From Hermatobates lingyangjiaoensis (taxonomy: Eukaryota; Arthropoda; Insecta; Hemiptera; Hermatobatidae), in the NCBI GenBank assembly GCA_026182355.1, contig JAPFBL010000370.1:1-64000 (forward strand): a stretch of 64,000 nt of DNA. Direction: 5' to 3'. The notes under the pieces were generated by a model. That model did not search any database, was not told the DNA's origin, and saw only the letters and a program-made list of their open reading frames with translations. Of the stretch, positions 17,415 to 29,214 are shown in pieces. Both the position numbers and the translations under genes were made by a program. How positions within the stretch are numbered: position 1 is the stretch's first letter; every line of letters begins with the position of its first letter.

Positions 17415-17662
17415 CTAGAGACCAGAATTTTTACACAGCTTCTATAATATAACGTCAACATAAACACAGAGGTGCTTTCCGATACCGCAACCGACACCGG
17501 AACCAACCTTCCAGACTTAACACAGACATAGGACAGACGGCCAGTCATAACACAGCTGGTGGGTGACCTAGTTCCAGTATTTATAATACTATACGAGCTA
17601 GTGTGCCAGTATTTATAATAATATTCGAGCTAGTGTGCCAGAGTTTATAAAACTTAACTACT
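17415..17662 (-). repeat. Polinton right terminal inverted repeat
   Basis: Reverse complement of 847-1094, almost base for base and of equal length. It ends ...TTAACTACT directly before TATATA. Inside it lies a second, partial copy of its own sequence (17329-17408). Confidence 0.93.
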
Positions 17663-17668
17663 TATATA
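17663..17668. repeat. Target-site duplication, right (TATATA)
   Basis: Six bases directly after the CT terminus; the sequence then leaves the TA run (TATTGTTAAATAACG), which limits the ambiguity on this side. Confidence 0.75.
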
Positions 17669-17930
17669 TATTGTTAAATAACGCCCCATATTTGGCTTGT
17701 ATCTGCTTCTTACACAATTTCTCCAGTTTCCGGAATTCCTTCCTCGTCTCTCCATTACAACTTCTTGTCCTGAAGATGAATGTGGTACATTCGAAACATG
17801 TCGACTAGTAATATTGGTCATAGACTTTATAGTTTTAATGAAGAGACAAGGAAGGAATATATATATATATAAAAGTATCAACCGTGGAATAGAAACAAAA
17901 GTTAACTGATGTGAAATAAGTAACTCGCCT
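17669..17930 (-). mobile_element. Penelope-like element fragment (5' coding part)
   Basis: On the - strand around 17752-17680 a broken frame reads as a Penelope N-terminal helix (RKEFRKLEKLCKKQIQAKYG). 17770-17799 carries CTGAAGATGAATGTGGTACA followed by a closing stem and GAAA, the tail motif of other copies. ATATATATA and the phrase AAAAGTATCAACCGTGGAAT follow, also found at about 41056 and 50570. The Polinton entered the TA run on its left. Confidence 0.5.
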
Positions 17931-19012
17931 GGAGACTGTAACAAGACCCTGGGGACTCATATTGGTAAACTGGTAGTTTCTCTATAGATTCTAAGACGGC
18001 CACTAATTTGTGCGACAATATCTCAGCTGCTTTATGGTTAGTGTTATCTCCATTCTTATTCTAAAAAAAAATAAAGAAAAGTTAATATCAAATGCATATT
18101 GTTTGGTAAACTGCGAGTTAGCAACTAGGGAAAGTTTTCTACTTTTCATTTCTTTACACTGGACAGAGCTTACAACATGTATTCTTTCTTTTATACTTTT
18201 AGTGGTGACTTATTGATTATAGAGTGAAGTATTATTATTAAGATATAATTCCTGACTACTTGATTAAAAAAAAGAAGTAAAACTCGATTAAAAAACTACT
18301 CGATTAAAACACAAATTCAGAAAAACCTCCAAATTCAACAACACAACTTCAAATACGAAAAAAATAAGTAACATAAGTTAACAATGTGTTACTCCCTCTC
18401 TTTTTCTACTGAAAACCGATTTGCTGAAATATATATATAGTTTTCCCCTTTGCCATGGCTTCGTCCTGTAAGAAATAACTTAGTTTATTAATACAACTTA
18501 GGTAAATGTCTCCTGTATATTTGTATACATCTTCAGGGCATTATAAAAAATTAATTAGCGTAGTATGAAAAAAATACTAATTTATTCTGTTATTGATACA
18601 ACCTTGAAAGAGTGGAAATAGTGTGGATTATATGTGGTCGAGAAATATATATAGGTACATAAAGTAGTAGTATATATGAATTATTTATACGTTTTCCTAG
18701 TTCAAATCAAACTTTCAAATTTTTGATTTGTTAAATTTTGGCATGAATGTTAATTAATAACATGGAATTAAGAGACTGTAATATTCGTTGTCTTTTAATA
18801 ATATAAATGTGAACAGATTCTTGAAGGTTTATTAGGTGTTGAAGATCATCATAAGCATCAAATCCATTTTAAAATATCATAAGAATAGAATGGTTTACTA
18901 ATAAAACAATCACACTAGCCTTCATTTAAAAAAAAAAAAGCATGCGTATATTAAGTTTATATCCTGCTTTCCAGATCATTGTCAAAGCAGAGACACCAAA
19001 GAAATAGTTTAC

Positions 19013-19170
19013 CTTAAAGAGGTTGGCTGCATGTCTGTAGGAGGTGAAGAGAGAGAGAGAGGAGGGCTTGGACCAGACCACTATTTTGCACTTTGTAGGC
19101 TGACACCTTGTGTTCTAACACGTCGCTGAGGTTAGAAATGGCCTCTGTCAGAGCTCCATCATGCCCACGA
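19013..19170 (-). pseudogene. HECTD1-like exon, frame disturbed in a TC run
   Basis: Bounded by TTGCAG and AAG|GTAAAC. The frame gives ALTEAISNLSDVLEHK then NSGLVQALLSLS, which aligns with the armadillo-like segment of HECTD1 that lies after the exon at 21474-21725, in the right order and strand. After the (CT)n run the frame reaches a TAA just before the donor; another frame would stay open. This exon is shorter and weaker evidence than its two neighbours. Confidence 0.45.
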
Positions 19171-19482
19171 CTGCAACACAATATCAGTCAATTGTTTTAA
19201 CTCAGACATCTCTATGAAATCTATTGGTCAAAATCATAAAGAAATATAGTAAGTGTGAATTTAACCAGGCAGCGTCCTTTAGTACTGATACAATGAGGTT
19301 TGAATCGCCGACATGACTTTTGATTTGTCGGGTGGGAAATTGAAAACCATATGTATTCCGTGACTCAGAGAGGACGTCATACTTATCCTCCTGTTCCATA
19401 TCAGACACTAAGCGAATAAATCTAAGAGAGGTAAAATTTAGGATAGGCGATATAATAGTTCCGTAATGTACGTAAGGTAAAT

Positions 19483-19575
19483 CACCCATTACTAAAATGG
19501 GTGCGAAATAACAAATGAGTCACACTTTCTGTGCCTAGAGCAGCACTAAAGATGTAAACATATGCAAGCAGTTCT
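19483..19575 (+). repeat. SINE 3' fragment
   Basis: ACCCATTACTAAAATGGGTG, then AACAAATGAGTCACA and GCAGCACTAAAG, match 61288-61375, the 3' part of a tRNA-derived SINE. No tRNA-like head is present. Confidence 0.6.
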
Positions 19576-20056
19576 TGAAAAAAACAACGTAGCAATCAGT
19601 ACAAACATCTCTTTCACTTTACATTCTAGAATTTAATATATATAATGGCAAACTTGAAGACCACCGATCGTTGTCGATCTTCTGAGCAGTTTAAAATTAA
19701 AGTTAAGATGACTTTTAAGATGTTAAGTGCACCATTTGTAGGCCGAAGAACTTTTGGAGACTGCGGTGGGGATGAACATGGAGTGAGTTAAATATAAAAA
19801 CTTCGAATTTTAGTTTACAAAGGTAACAATTGAATCAATTTGAATGCAACTTTAACTAAACACAAATAATGCGATAATCTAGGCATCAAATACTTCTGAG
19901 GAACTAACTTATGGTTTATGTGATTTGAGAAACCAAAGTGACGATTTAGAAGTGTATTCAAGGGGCAAAGACATTTTTTTGTCAATCCTTTTTTTGTAAT
20001 ACTTTCCTAAATGTTTGTATTTGTCTGTTCATTAACGAGTTAATGAATCTGTAAAG

Positions 20057-20545
20057 CAGGCATGGGCAACCTGCGGCCCGCGGGCCACATGCGGCCCAGC
20101 ACGTGTATTTGTGCGGCCCTCGGAGATTAACTGGAATTCTATCTTAATATTAAAAGTTCCTTTGTTCTTTGGTTATTAAAAAAAGCTCACCGTGACTTTT
20201 GGAAAAAAATTACAACATGAGAGAGAGAGAGAGCTCTATAACAACAAATGTTTTAGTTTTTTCATATATGACGCATTAATCTTTCAAAGACTGTTTGTGA
20301 TCATTGTTTATCATAAGGAAATAATGAGATATGAATAATAATTTTCATTATAGGAACAATAAAAAGTTAATTAATTTTCGACGCATTAATAGAGAGCCCA
20401 GTATATGTATTTCTATGTCTTTATAACAATACATTATACATATAAGCTGTATATATCGAAATACCACAGAAATTACCATGCGGCCCGCAGTCACTTGGAA
20501 ATTATATAATGCGGCCCCCAGTTCACAAAAGGTTGCCCATGCCTG
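20057..20545. mobile_element. Non-autonomous hAT transposon (MITE), 489 bp
   Basis: It starts CAGGCATGGGCAACCT and ends AGGTTGCCCATGCCTG, perfect terminal inverted repeats, flanked by exact 8-bp duplications CTGTAAAG (20049-20056 and 20546-20553). Subterminal GCGGCCC repeats occur at both ends, typical of this widespread hAT group. No coding sequence. Confidence 0.93.
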
Positions 20546-21473
20546 CTGTAAAGAGACTTCATGGACACCTACATATTTACCTATCAAAACTTGTAGTTAA
20601 TACTTAAGAATTAACACTGTCATGGGTTTGCATTATTGGTTTTGCTGCCGTACACAGCGGAGGTATCAAATTGATTACAATGGAGGATTGGTGACTGATT
20701 TATTAACAACGTTACTTTAAAAAACACACTATGAAAATGAGCCAAGCAATGTTCTGTATTAATTACATTGTATTAATAAGGATAATACATACAAGTTACA
20801 GTTCAAACATGTCAGTAGTAGCAAGTTATAGTTCTCGTGGAATTATATGACATACTACTAACAACAATGCAGGCAGTTCGTTATATCTGCAGCTGTAATT
20901 ATACTGTTGAAATTGGAATGCAGTCACTATTTTATGACTTAGCCTAACAAATTACAATGAATTAAACAATGAGTCGTTCATAAGTCAATGTTATGAAAAC
21001 CAAAGAGAGGGAAAACTCAGAAAAATGATTGTTCACTCGTAAAGTTGTAATTTGTTAACTTGGTTGAAAAAAAACAGTTTCACATCTATGTAAGGTATAA
21101 AATTTGATCCTGGGATTAAAGAAAAATACTGGAACTTACTCTTTTTCCATACATATTAAAGGAAAAGTAATTTAACATAAGCTTTTAATTTTTATAAAAA
21201 ATATTATAACATATTTCTAAGTTTCTGGCATAATTAAACAATATTTTTGAAGTATATTAGCAAAATACCTTCCCACTTCAGAAATAAATCTAAAGATAAA
21301 TAATAATAATAAATCACAAAACAGTTAAATGAGTGAAAAATAATAATAAAAAAAAAACGAAAGGACATATTAACATTGGCTTCTGAGCGATTCAAATAAT
21401 TATAACAACATGAGTTTTAAAGTTGTTAGTAATGAAAGAATATCAAATGAAAATGAAGTAAACTGGTACTCAC

Positions 21474-21725
21474 CAGTAGAATCGGCAGAACCGCCTTCAG
21501 GACTGCCTGAGCTGTACATGGAGGCCAACTTGCTATCGAGAATGAATCTAAACCATCCACTTGAACCATTGGACAATTCAAGAGCAGCGGCATCAGACCA
21601 CACGTAGAGGCAATCCCTGCCACGACAAAGACACCAGTCTTTCCACTGGTAAGGTAACCACGTCCCGGCAGGATCTCCTTGGCATCTTCTATATCCCGAC
21701 CAAGGCTTGCCTCCTTCTCCTGTCC
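21474..21725 (-). pseudogene. HECTD1-like exon with internal frameshift
   Basis: HECTD1 is a HECT-type E3 ubiquitin ligase. The acceptor is TTCTACAG and the donor CTG|GTGAGT. The later part reads [19 protein letters not shown] and [15 protein letters not shown], a very close match to the conserved region of HECTD1. The first part matches only in another frame ([16 protein letters not shown]), which also agrees in phase with the preceding exon. The switch lies roughly between 21676 and 21660. A real gene could not tolerate this, so either the copy is dead or the assembly has an indel. Confidence 0.78.
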
Positions 21726-22256
21726 CTGTAGAAAACAACCTCATTGACAAATGAAATAGTGACAATAACACCGCATAAAGAAACTAGCAAGCGGTATTAC
21801 ATTACATGACATATACAAATATATATATTGTATCCACGAGATTCACAGTATTTCAATGACTAAAGAATCAAGTTAAAGTATACAATACATACATATTCCA
21901 TAAAATGTTAAAAAATAAAACACCTCTCACAGTTCTAAAGATTCTTTTGCACCAATTTCAATTTAAATTTATAGAACAAAGAAGTGTATTTAACGAACAT
22001 ACAAACAAATTTTGTTTAACCATAAATATGAAGCTTATAGTTAATCAACTAGTGAAAGCAAGAGTGAAGTTTTAAAACATAGCATGAAAAGAAAATCAAC
22101 AACAATAAATTTTTTTTTTTAAAGAATAAAACTAGTAATTAGATCTCTTAAGAGTTGGAATTTGGATATAAGAATATGTTATTGACTTATGTATGTACTG
22201 ATCACTCTATGACTACATTTATAAGAATATTGGTATTGATTGGGCAGAAGTCTAAC

Positions 22257-22432
22257 CGTTGCTTCAGGCTGCTTCATCTGAGGTTCAGGAGTTGAAGAAT
22301 TGACTGAAGCTAACTGAGCCATCTTATAAAACACACCCACAGCCTGGCAAAGTGGTCCAGGAATATATCACGAGCCTTGTTCATCAAATCTTCTATTATC
22401 TGAAGGACCACAATGTGGGCGTCATCATCATC
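22257..22432 (-). pseudogene. HECTD1-like exon with a frameshift
   Basis: After TTTGCAG the frame reads [16 protein letters not shown] then [12 protein letters not shown], the HECTD1 helical repeat region. From about 22335 the family-like reading ([14 protein letters not shown]) continues in a different frame, at a TGTGGGTGTG stretch, as after dinucleotide slippage. The donor is ACG|GTTAGA. It is followed in order and on the same strand by 21474-21725. Confidence 0.72.
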
Positions 22433-24303
22433 CTGCAAACCAATCAATCCTTTACAACAAGAAAACAAAAAATGTATCTTCTTTACAACCATCAACTTAA
22501 ATCAAACTAGTATGAATTCCGAACCAAACAAACCAATCCACAACATGCATCATAAACCCATTAATAACAAGTAAAAGATGGTATTCACAATCCATTTAAA
22601 AATAAGATACTACCATGTTACTTGAGAAATTAAAGTACAAAATACCTGAAAACAAAAGAAAATAGAACTCATTTTTGTTGTATTCCCTATTATCTCTGAT
22701 AGGTTAAGTTATTTTGTTTTTCTCAGAAATAACTTTTCTGTATTCCTTTTTATATTAAGGATTCATGGAAGATTTTGAATTCATTTTTAAAGAGGAATGA
22801 ATTCAGAAAATAATTCTGAGTACATTCAATTGAAGAAAAAGTAAAATTGAAATAAAAACAGTTTGGATGTATTTATCAATGATCCCTGTTTGGATATAAT
22901 GAAAAACAATTACATTAATTTGTATAGATTTTTTTTTTGTCTGTACTTCATCTTTACACTTATGAAACATATTTAACTTACAAATATTCAGGTTATATCG
23001 AAAACAATCATTTCAATGATGTACAGGAAATGTAAGGAAACTAACTAATTAAACTAGTATAAACCAATCATTGCAAATGTTTTATCTGCATTTGCATGTT
23101 TTATTTTATTTGCATCTGCATTGCAAATTATAGTAACTAAAGAACAGTAAACAGTTACTTAGTTAAATAGAAGTAACATTTTGGTTAGGTAAATTGGTCA
23201 TAAATATGAAATAACTAGTTTCGATATTGAAACACGAGGTAGGACTTTTAACAGTTTCGATAAATTGACCTAAGATAGAATTTTTTACTTCTTTAATATA
23301 ACATTTAACGTCAACACACTTGAGACATCTGTGTGTTTAACACAGGACATTGATTTCCTAATTTCATACTAAGCAGTTGAGAATAAGACTTTTCTTTAAT
23401 AAACTAATACGTTATTAATGTAGTTAATCAAGATAATACATTAATCTTTTTTAACTCCACTTGGTTTACTTATTATTACGGTTAAACAATAAAAATTCAG
23501 TCCAATGATAAAATTAGGAAAATATTTCACTCATTTTTAAATTATAAGAATTTTACAAGCTAGCTGAAGTTAAAATTCTAAACACTTACCAGCTACTGAA
23601 ATTTCTAAACTATTAAGCATGAAAAAAATAATTTCATAACTTTAAAATCAAAGTTACTATTATGAATCAATAATAACTTTATTCTATTCTAAAGGCAATG
23701 TTGTTGACCTTCCTGTAGACTGCAGACTATCAAGTATTTTACATTGAATATGGCCTAGAATATGTTTAAACTTATGAGAATTATGAATGAGAATGTCTAA
23801 GTATACATTGATAATTTTAATATTATAATCAGTTACTGTCGAGGATTTAATAATAAAACAAAATTACAGACACTGCTTTCTATATAAAAGAAGGATTATG
23901 AAAAAGTTAAAGTGTTTCGAAGATTCACTGATCTTCAGGTTATATCTAAAACGCAATATAAACATACCCATATACAAATTTTCTTTATCTGTCAATTTAA
24001 GGAACAGTTCTTCTTTAATATCCTTCATTAAAAAAAACGCCATGTCTCGCAATAACTTCCTTTTCAAGATTCTTTCATATACATTATACTTCTTCATAAC
24101 GTTCAAATCTTCTATTTGGTGTAACACTTCACCTAAACTGTTGTTTTCGACTAGTTTCGTCTGCATATAAGACAATTTTAAACAATATTAAAAGTTAAAT
24201 CTACATTTAAACATTCCATTCTTATCTTCCCTCGTCAAGTGGTCCTATCATTAGTTGTGAAATTGGCCGGTAGGAGCGATCTGTTGTTGGTTGGTGGGTT
24301 AAT
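22433..24303. other. AT-rich interval, no gene seen
   Basis: No exon-like or repeat-typical sequence that I can name. Two opposite frames at 23864-24175 overlap the same AT-rich DNA, and neither has family features. If HECTD1 were intact, earlier exons would be expected upstream; I see none here. Confidence 0.45.
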
Positions 24304-25778
24304 CAGTGTTGCCAGAATGTAAGCTCCAGAAGTAGCCTTGAAGTTTCCAAAAAGTAGCGGATTTAATGAAAAAGTAGCCCGAGTATTAGAAATTCAATAT
24401 TTAAAAATATAATTATATTTAACAGTTATTCTTACCTTTATTTTATAATTCAATATTGTCCAGCAGTTCAGACTCCTCTTCCGTTATATCCTTCCTGTTG
24501 TATATGCTAGATCAAAATTCAACATAGCTTCAGTTGGTTTAAAATTGTAGCAACAAATATTCCTTTCCTCCAGCATTATTTTGATTCTCAAGATTGAAGA
24601 TAACAAGTCTAGTCCCATACGATTTCGTAATTTTGTTTTTGTTTAAGTTACTCTTGAGAAAACTCTTTCTACTGTTGCGTTACTAATTGGCATACAATAT
24701 GCTTTTAGTGCATATTCCGATATATTTCGCAATATTAAATCACCCGCTGCATTCTCAACCGTAATTGCTTTGCACCAAAAAGATGGTCCATCAGTAGGCA
24801 TTTCGTCAGAAAAAATGTTACTCCAATTTCAAAACACTTCTTAATGTCAATTCCTGCATTGTTAAAATAGTCCTTAATAACATTATACAATGCTTCAGCT
24901 GTTGTTTTAGTAACAGAAATCAATCCAAGATATTGTGAAGCAATGTCGTTGTGTTTGTGATCATAGTATCTTACACATAAGCAAAGATGTTTAATACAGG
25001 CAATGTCTGTAGATTCATCTAAGTCTTGAAATTTTAGCTTTACTTGCAAAAACTGACAGCAGGCTTCTCTGAGACGGAGTACATATGACAGAAGAATTCT
25101 TTTGATGTTTCGATGAACTTGCATACTTTTTCAAATCGGTTTTGTGAGCCCGTATTTCAATACGACACAATTTGCAAAACGCTTTTTGATCATTATGTTT
25201 AGCTTCTTACTAAGCCAATTACTAAACTGTGGGTCAGAAAGCCATGATTTTTGAAAATGTTTGTCATAATTTTTAAATTTGCTCATTTCAAAAGTATGGT
25301 TATAATTAATTAAAAAAAGTAACACTTCACGAAAATCACAGAAAGAATTAACAATCACACATGTACACCTCTATATATTCACTCACATTGCTGGCAGGAA
25401 TTTCAAACTAAACAGCTACTGAGCTACAGTGAACAGTAACGAGAGACGAGACTGGGTTTGATAAGAGCCATAGTTGCCAAAAGTGTTATGTTGGTAACAA
25501 AATACTTTCTTTTTGCCTATACATATTTTTATATTTTGTTACAGTATCATTAAAATTTGTTAGTATTTTAATTTCTAAAGTAATCTTAAATTACAATAGC
25601 TGTTACAAACAAACAAACAAAAATATTGTTCATAAAATAGTCATTTGTAGCGGATTGTAGCCTGACCTATGTAGGAAGTAGCGGGAAAAGTAGCCTGCAG
25701 CCCTAAATAAAATTAAAGTAGCGGATAACCTTTGAAAGTAGCCCCATCCGCTACTTGTAGCCCCATTTGGCAACACTG
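24304..25778. mobile_element. Degenerate hAT transposon, 1475 bp
   Basis: Ends CAGTGTTGCCA and TGGCAACACTG, with 8-bp flanks GGGTTAAT (24296-24303) and CGGTTAAT (25779-25786) differing at one base. Both subterminal regions repeat the phrase AAGTAGC(GGAT). It encloses transposase remains on the - strand. Confidence 0.88.
24735..25358 (-). pseudogene. hAT transposase fragment
   Basis: Two frames (25358-25131 and 25124-24735) separated by a shift. The second shows the hAT/ZMYM-like block DLDESTDIACIKHLCLCVRY, then DIASQYLGLISVTKTTAEALY and GIDIKKCFEIG. The first has KHFQKSWLSDPQFSNWL, the usual N-terminal zinc-finger neighbourhood. The C-terminal dimerisation domain is absent, so the protein is non-functional. 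Confidence 0.8.
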
Positions 25779-26409
25779 CGGTTAATACTAAATACTAAGA
25801 CTGTGTGGTTCCCTTAGGAGATTGAAACAAGTCGTAGTACTTTTTCTGTCCCAGCCATTCAAATGTCCGTAATTGGTTGTTGATCCATTACTAGAAAGGC
25901 TTCTATTATTTGAAGCCGTGGATGGTCTTGCTTTTTCCTCAAGATCTTGGTTCCTTTCACTGCCATGTATCTCCCTGGTTAATTTCAAGAGGTGTTTGTC
26001 TGCTGTATGTATTTTTCGGGACTCCATCCAATATATTTTGCGGGCTCACAGTCCCCCTGGTTGCAAATGTATTGCTGTACCATATTTGGCTCTTTCTAAG
26101 TGAAGTTTTCTTAGTTTTTGTTTTTCTAATTTCTTTATCATAAAACAAATTTGCCAGTTATTCTTGCACACCTGAAGTCATAACCAAGCAGCCATCTTCT
26201 ACAAAGTAATTCATTTCGCTTATTCATATGGCTATATATGATTTATTCTTTGAAATGATACTCGTTATTATGCCACATATTAGATGTAACCCTAATAGTT
26301 TGAAATGTTTTGTCAGATTATCAATTTCTTTCATTTGAACTAGGTTCTTTTAATTTTCCCATCATTACTTTTAATTTTATTCAAAAAAAGTAATATTATT
26401 CTTAACTCT

Positions 26410-26640
26410 CTAGTATAAAATAAGAAATTCAGCGTCCAAAGAATTGGGACAAATGCAAAGAATATCGTCAACATATCTATACCATTTAACATTTTTGGGC
26501 AAAATTGAGCTTAACATTTTACTCTCAAAAAACTCCATATATAAATTACTTAGGAGGGGGAATAAACAGTTACCCATAGCAAGACCAAATTTTTGTATAT
26601 AATAATTATTTTCAAATTGAAAATAAAGTTGAAGAAAATT
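26410..26640 (-). pseudogene. Penelope-like reverse transcriptase core, inverted piece
   Basis: FGLAMGNCLFPLLSNLYMEF and WYRYVDDILCICPN are the conserved fingers/palm motifs of Penelope-like reverse transcriptases, including the YVDD catalytic box. The frame ends shortly after. The opposite-strand remainder begins within a few bases of 26640. Confidence 0.82.
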
Positions 26641-26645
26641 CTTTA

Positions 26646-27518
26646 AATAAAGTTGATTTCCTAACAAAATTGAATTCTTTAGTACCGACAATCAAATTCA
26701 CAATGGAAGAAGAAATAAGTGGTAATTTGCCCTTCTTAGATGTCCTGATCCATAGGTTACCTAATGAGTTACGCTTTAGTGAATATAGAAAACCTACGAA
26801 TGTACTTACATACGTTCATTTTTATTCATCGCATCCAAAAAATGTTAAAATTTCTGTTTTTAGAAATATGTTTTTGAGAGCTTTAAGAGTTTCCTCTCTT
26901 GAATTCCTTAATGAAGAGATTAATAACATTAGGTCAATTGCCATTTCATTAAAATACCCCTCTTCTTATATCGATTTAGCTTTGAAGGGTGCTAAAAAAA
27001 CTTTCTCTAATACTTCAAAAGAGCCCCTTTTATTATCAAATTCTATAGTTTTGCCATACCACGAATCATTGGACCCCCTTCCAAGATTAGCCAAACAACT
27101 TGATTTTAATATAGTGTTTTCTAATCGTAATAACGTGGGTAATATGTTAATAAAAAACTCTCCAAGCGAATTGGAGTCCGCTGGTATTTATAAAATTCCG
27201 TGAAAAAATTGCCATAAAATTTATATTGGTCAAACTGGTAAATCATTAAAGACACGTGTAAAACAACACCAATATAACGTAAGTAGACAGGAAAAAAGTA
27301 GTGCCTTATTCTTGCATATAAAAAATGAAAATCATCATATTGATTGGACAGGAGCTAAATTTATTACCTATGAAAAATCAATGTTGTTAAGAAATATTAT
27401 TGAATCGTCTCTAATTAAATTTAATAAATCTAATATTATAAACATTAGTAACGGTCTCTTCAAACTTGATACTTTCGTCACGAGGGCAATAGCCTCTTCA
27501 AAGAGGGTTGACAGCTAG
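26646..27518 (+). pseudogene. Penelope-like thumb and GIY-YIG endonuclease part
   Basis: SGNLPFLDVLI, then RKPTNVLTYVHFYSSHPKN, is the conserved post-catalytic region. From about 27180 GIYKIP, then KIYIGQTGKSLKTRV, is a GIY-YIG nuclease; a TGA at 27202 interrupts it where a zinc-ligand Cys-x2-Cys usually stands. The last part (27312-27518) remains open. Confidence 0.82.
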
Positions 27519-27810
27519 CGGATAGTTTTTTACTTTTTCTTACTGTACTCCTTTGTTTCCCCAAACATCCCTTTCTGGACATTAGTCCTTTCCTGTGCTT
27601 TCACCCTTTTAAAATACCACTCTTCCCTCCCACTCTTCTCAACTCCTCACCAGATGTTTTCTGCATCTAGTGTTCAGTTGGGTTTTTGACTCTGACGAAG
27701 ACCGCTTGTTACGGTTGAAAGATCTTAGTCTTGTTTTCCCATTCTTATTGTGGTTTAATCATTGATTGTTGTTTCACGTGTTTATGTGAAATCTTTTTAT
27801 ATATATATAT

Positions 27811-29200
27811 ATAAAAGCCAACTCACCGACTGAAATTTTAATTACTACTAATATTAATAACATTAATCTATAATACATGTACAATTGAACTAAAATGGAA
27901 GTTTTTACTGATTAAATTTAATAGATAAAATATTATTAACATTAGTAAGGGGCTTTTCAAACTTGATAAGGTCTTGATGAGGCTGGGTTGATAGCTAGCT
28001 GATAGTTGTTTTCTTATGCACTCCTTTGTTTAAATATGTGAAATCTTGTTATCATACCTGTATATATGTAGAATTCAGGTTTGCATCAGTAACAGGTGCT
28101 GATTCCTTTCTTTTATAATATCCGAATAAAATTAAGCTTGTCCAATAACATTCACAACTTCGCTGGTATTCATAAATCTTCTTTTATATTATTTCAATGT
28201 TGTTTATCATCAGATTCACTGCCATATAAATATCATTCCTCAGATTATAACTTGTTTTGGTATGATTTTTTTAAATAATCACAGCCTTCTGGATTGTATT
28301 ACCACTATCAGACGCCGCTATTATTATGAGAAATATAAACTGACCAGCTGTGTCCTTTATCAGGTTTGCTGATAAGAATATCAGGTCTCTGGCTCTAGAT
28401 ATCAAAGAGTGGCAACAGTGCTAAATACATATAGAACTCATTCTGAGGTAAAATGGATAAACAACAAAAGTCTCCACACAAATGAAGTTTTATTCAACGC
28501 GTTTCGAACACTTTGTGTTCATCATCATATAGATGATAGATGATGAAAGAAGATAGATCCAGCATTGAACAACCTCTCATCTCGTATCTACCCTGTACAG
28601 CAATTAGTACGCACATCAAATCGTATTACGTACGTAAGTGCTCTGTGGTTTAAAAAAACATTTCAGATGGAAAAAGTAGATCGAAAATCACTAAAGTGAA
28701 GAGTTGTTTTCATTGGACCAACCCTTCAGCACCACATCCTTGGTGTCTTCCTGATGATGAACATAAAGTCTTCGAAACGCATTCTTGTTGTTGTTGAACA
28801 AAGCTTCATTTGTGTGGAGACCTTTGTTTCTTTATCAATTTTACCTCAGAATGAGTAAATACCACACAATTACGGATTGCACAATTAATGATTTCAAAAC
28901 AAAATTGTTGTTTTTAAAAATATTAAGTACTGAAATCAGGTTAAAACCATTTAGTGTGAATACAGATGAAAAAATATAAAACCACAAATACGTTGTCTAA
29001 GATCAAACCACAATATGAAAAGGGACAACAAGATTAAGAACTTTCAACTGTAACAAGCGGTCTTCATAAGAATCAAAAACCGCTTGTTACGGTTGAAAGA
29101 TCTTAGTCTTGTTTTCCCATTTGATATTGTAGTTCGATCATTGATTGTTATTTCACGTGTTTATGTGAAATCTTTTCATATGGAATATTCATAAATGATG
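27811..29200. repeat. Mixed Penelope-related repeats
   Basis: 27900-28075 repeats the end of the nuclease frame and part of the tail. 28434-28856 is a large foldback: AAAGTCTCCACACAAATGAA with the GTTTCGAA..TTCATCATCA stem on one side and the reverse at 28740-28856. 29080-29185 is another tail copy (CGCTTGTTACGGTTGAAAGA). No gene. Confidence 0.6.
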
Positions 29201-29214
29201 CTTTTAATACTAAC

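Larger units (their letters stand above)
847..17662. mobile_element. Polinton/Maverick (adintovirus-like) element, full length
   Basis: This is a 16,816-bp unit starting AGTAGTTAAG and ending CTTAACTACT, with 248-bp terminal inverted repeats and a TATATA duplication on both sides. The 6-bp duplication and AG/CT termini are the Polinton hallmark. It encodes the full diagnostic set: retroviral-type integrase, protein-primed PolB, adenovirus-like cysteine protease, A32/FtsK-type packaging ATPase, penton (minor capsid) and double-jelly-roll major capsid protein. It adds a phospholipase A2 and a BIR-domain gene, accessory cargo of the kind adintoviruses carry. The near-identical ends point to a recent insertion or gene conversion. 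PolB and the BIR gene are broken, so the copy is probably non-autonomous. Polintons are thought to be integrated virus genomes able to form virions; that is family knowledge and not shown here. Confidence 0.95.
26400..27800. mobile_element. Penelope-like retroelement, internally inverted
   Basis: The reverse transcriptase part lies on the - strand (26410-about 26640). The rest, meaning the end of the transcriptase domain, the GIY-YIG endonuclease and the 3' tail, lies on the + strand (about 26646-27800). The two pieces adjoin in the protein: YVDDILCICPNS at one break, LTKLNSLVPTIKFTMEEE at the other. The tail contains the CTGACGA...GAAA motif at 27692-27720 and ends in a TA run near 27800. 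Confidence 0.85.

Noticed and set aside
23864..24175. Two opposite frames of about 100 residues
   Set aside because: They overlap the same AT-rich DNA and neither resembles a protein family.
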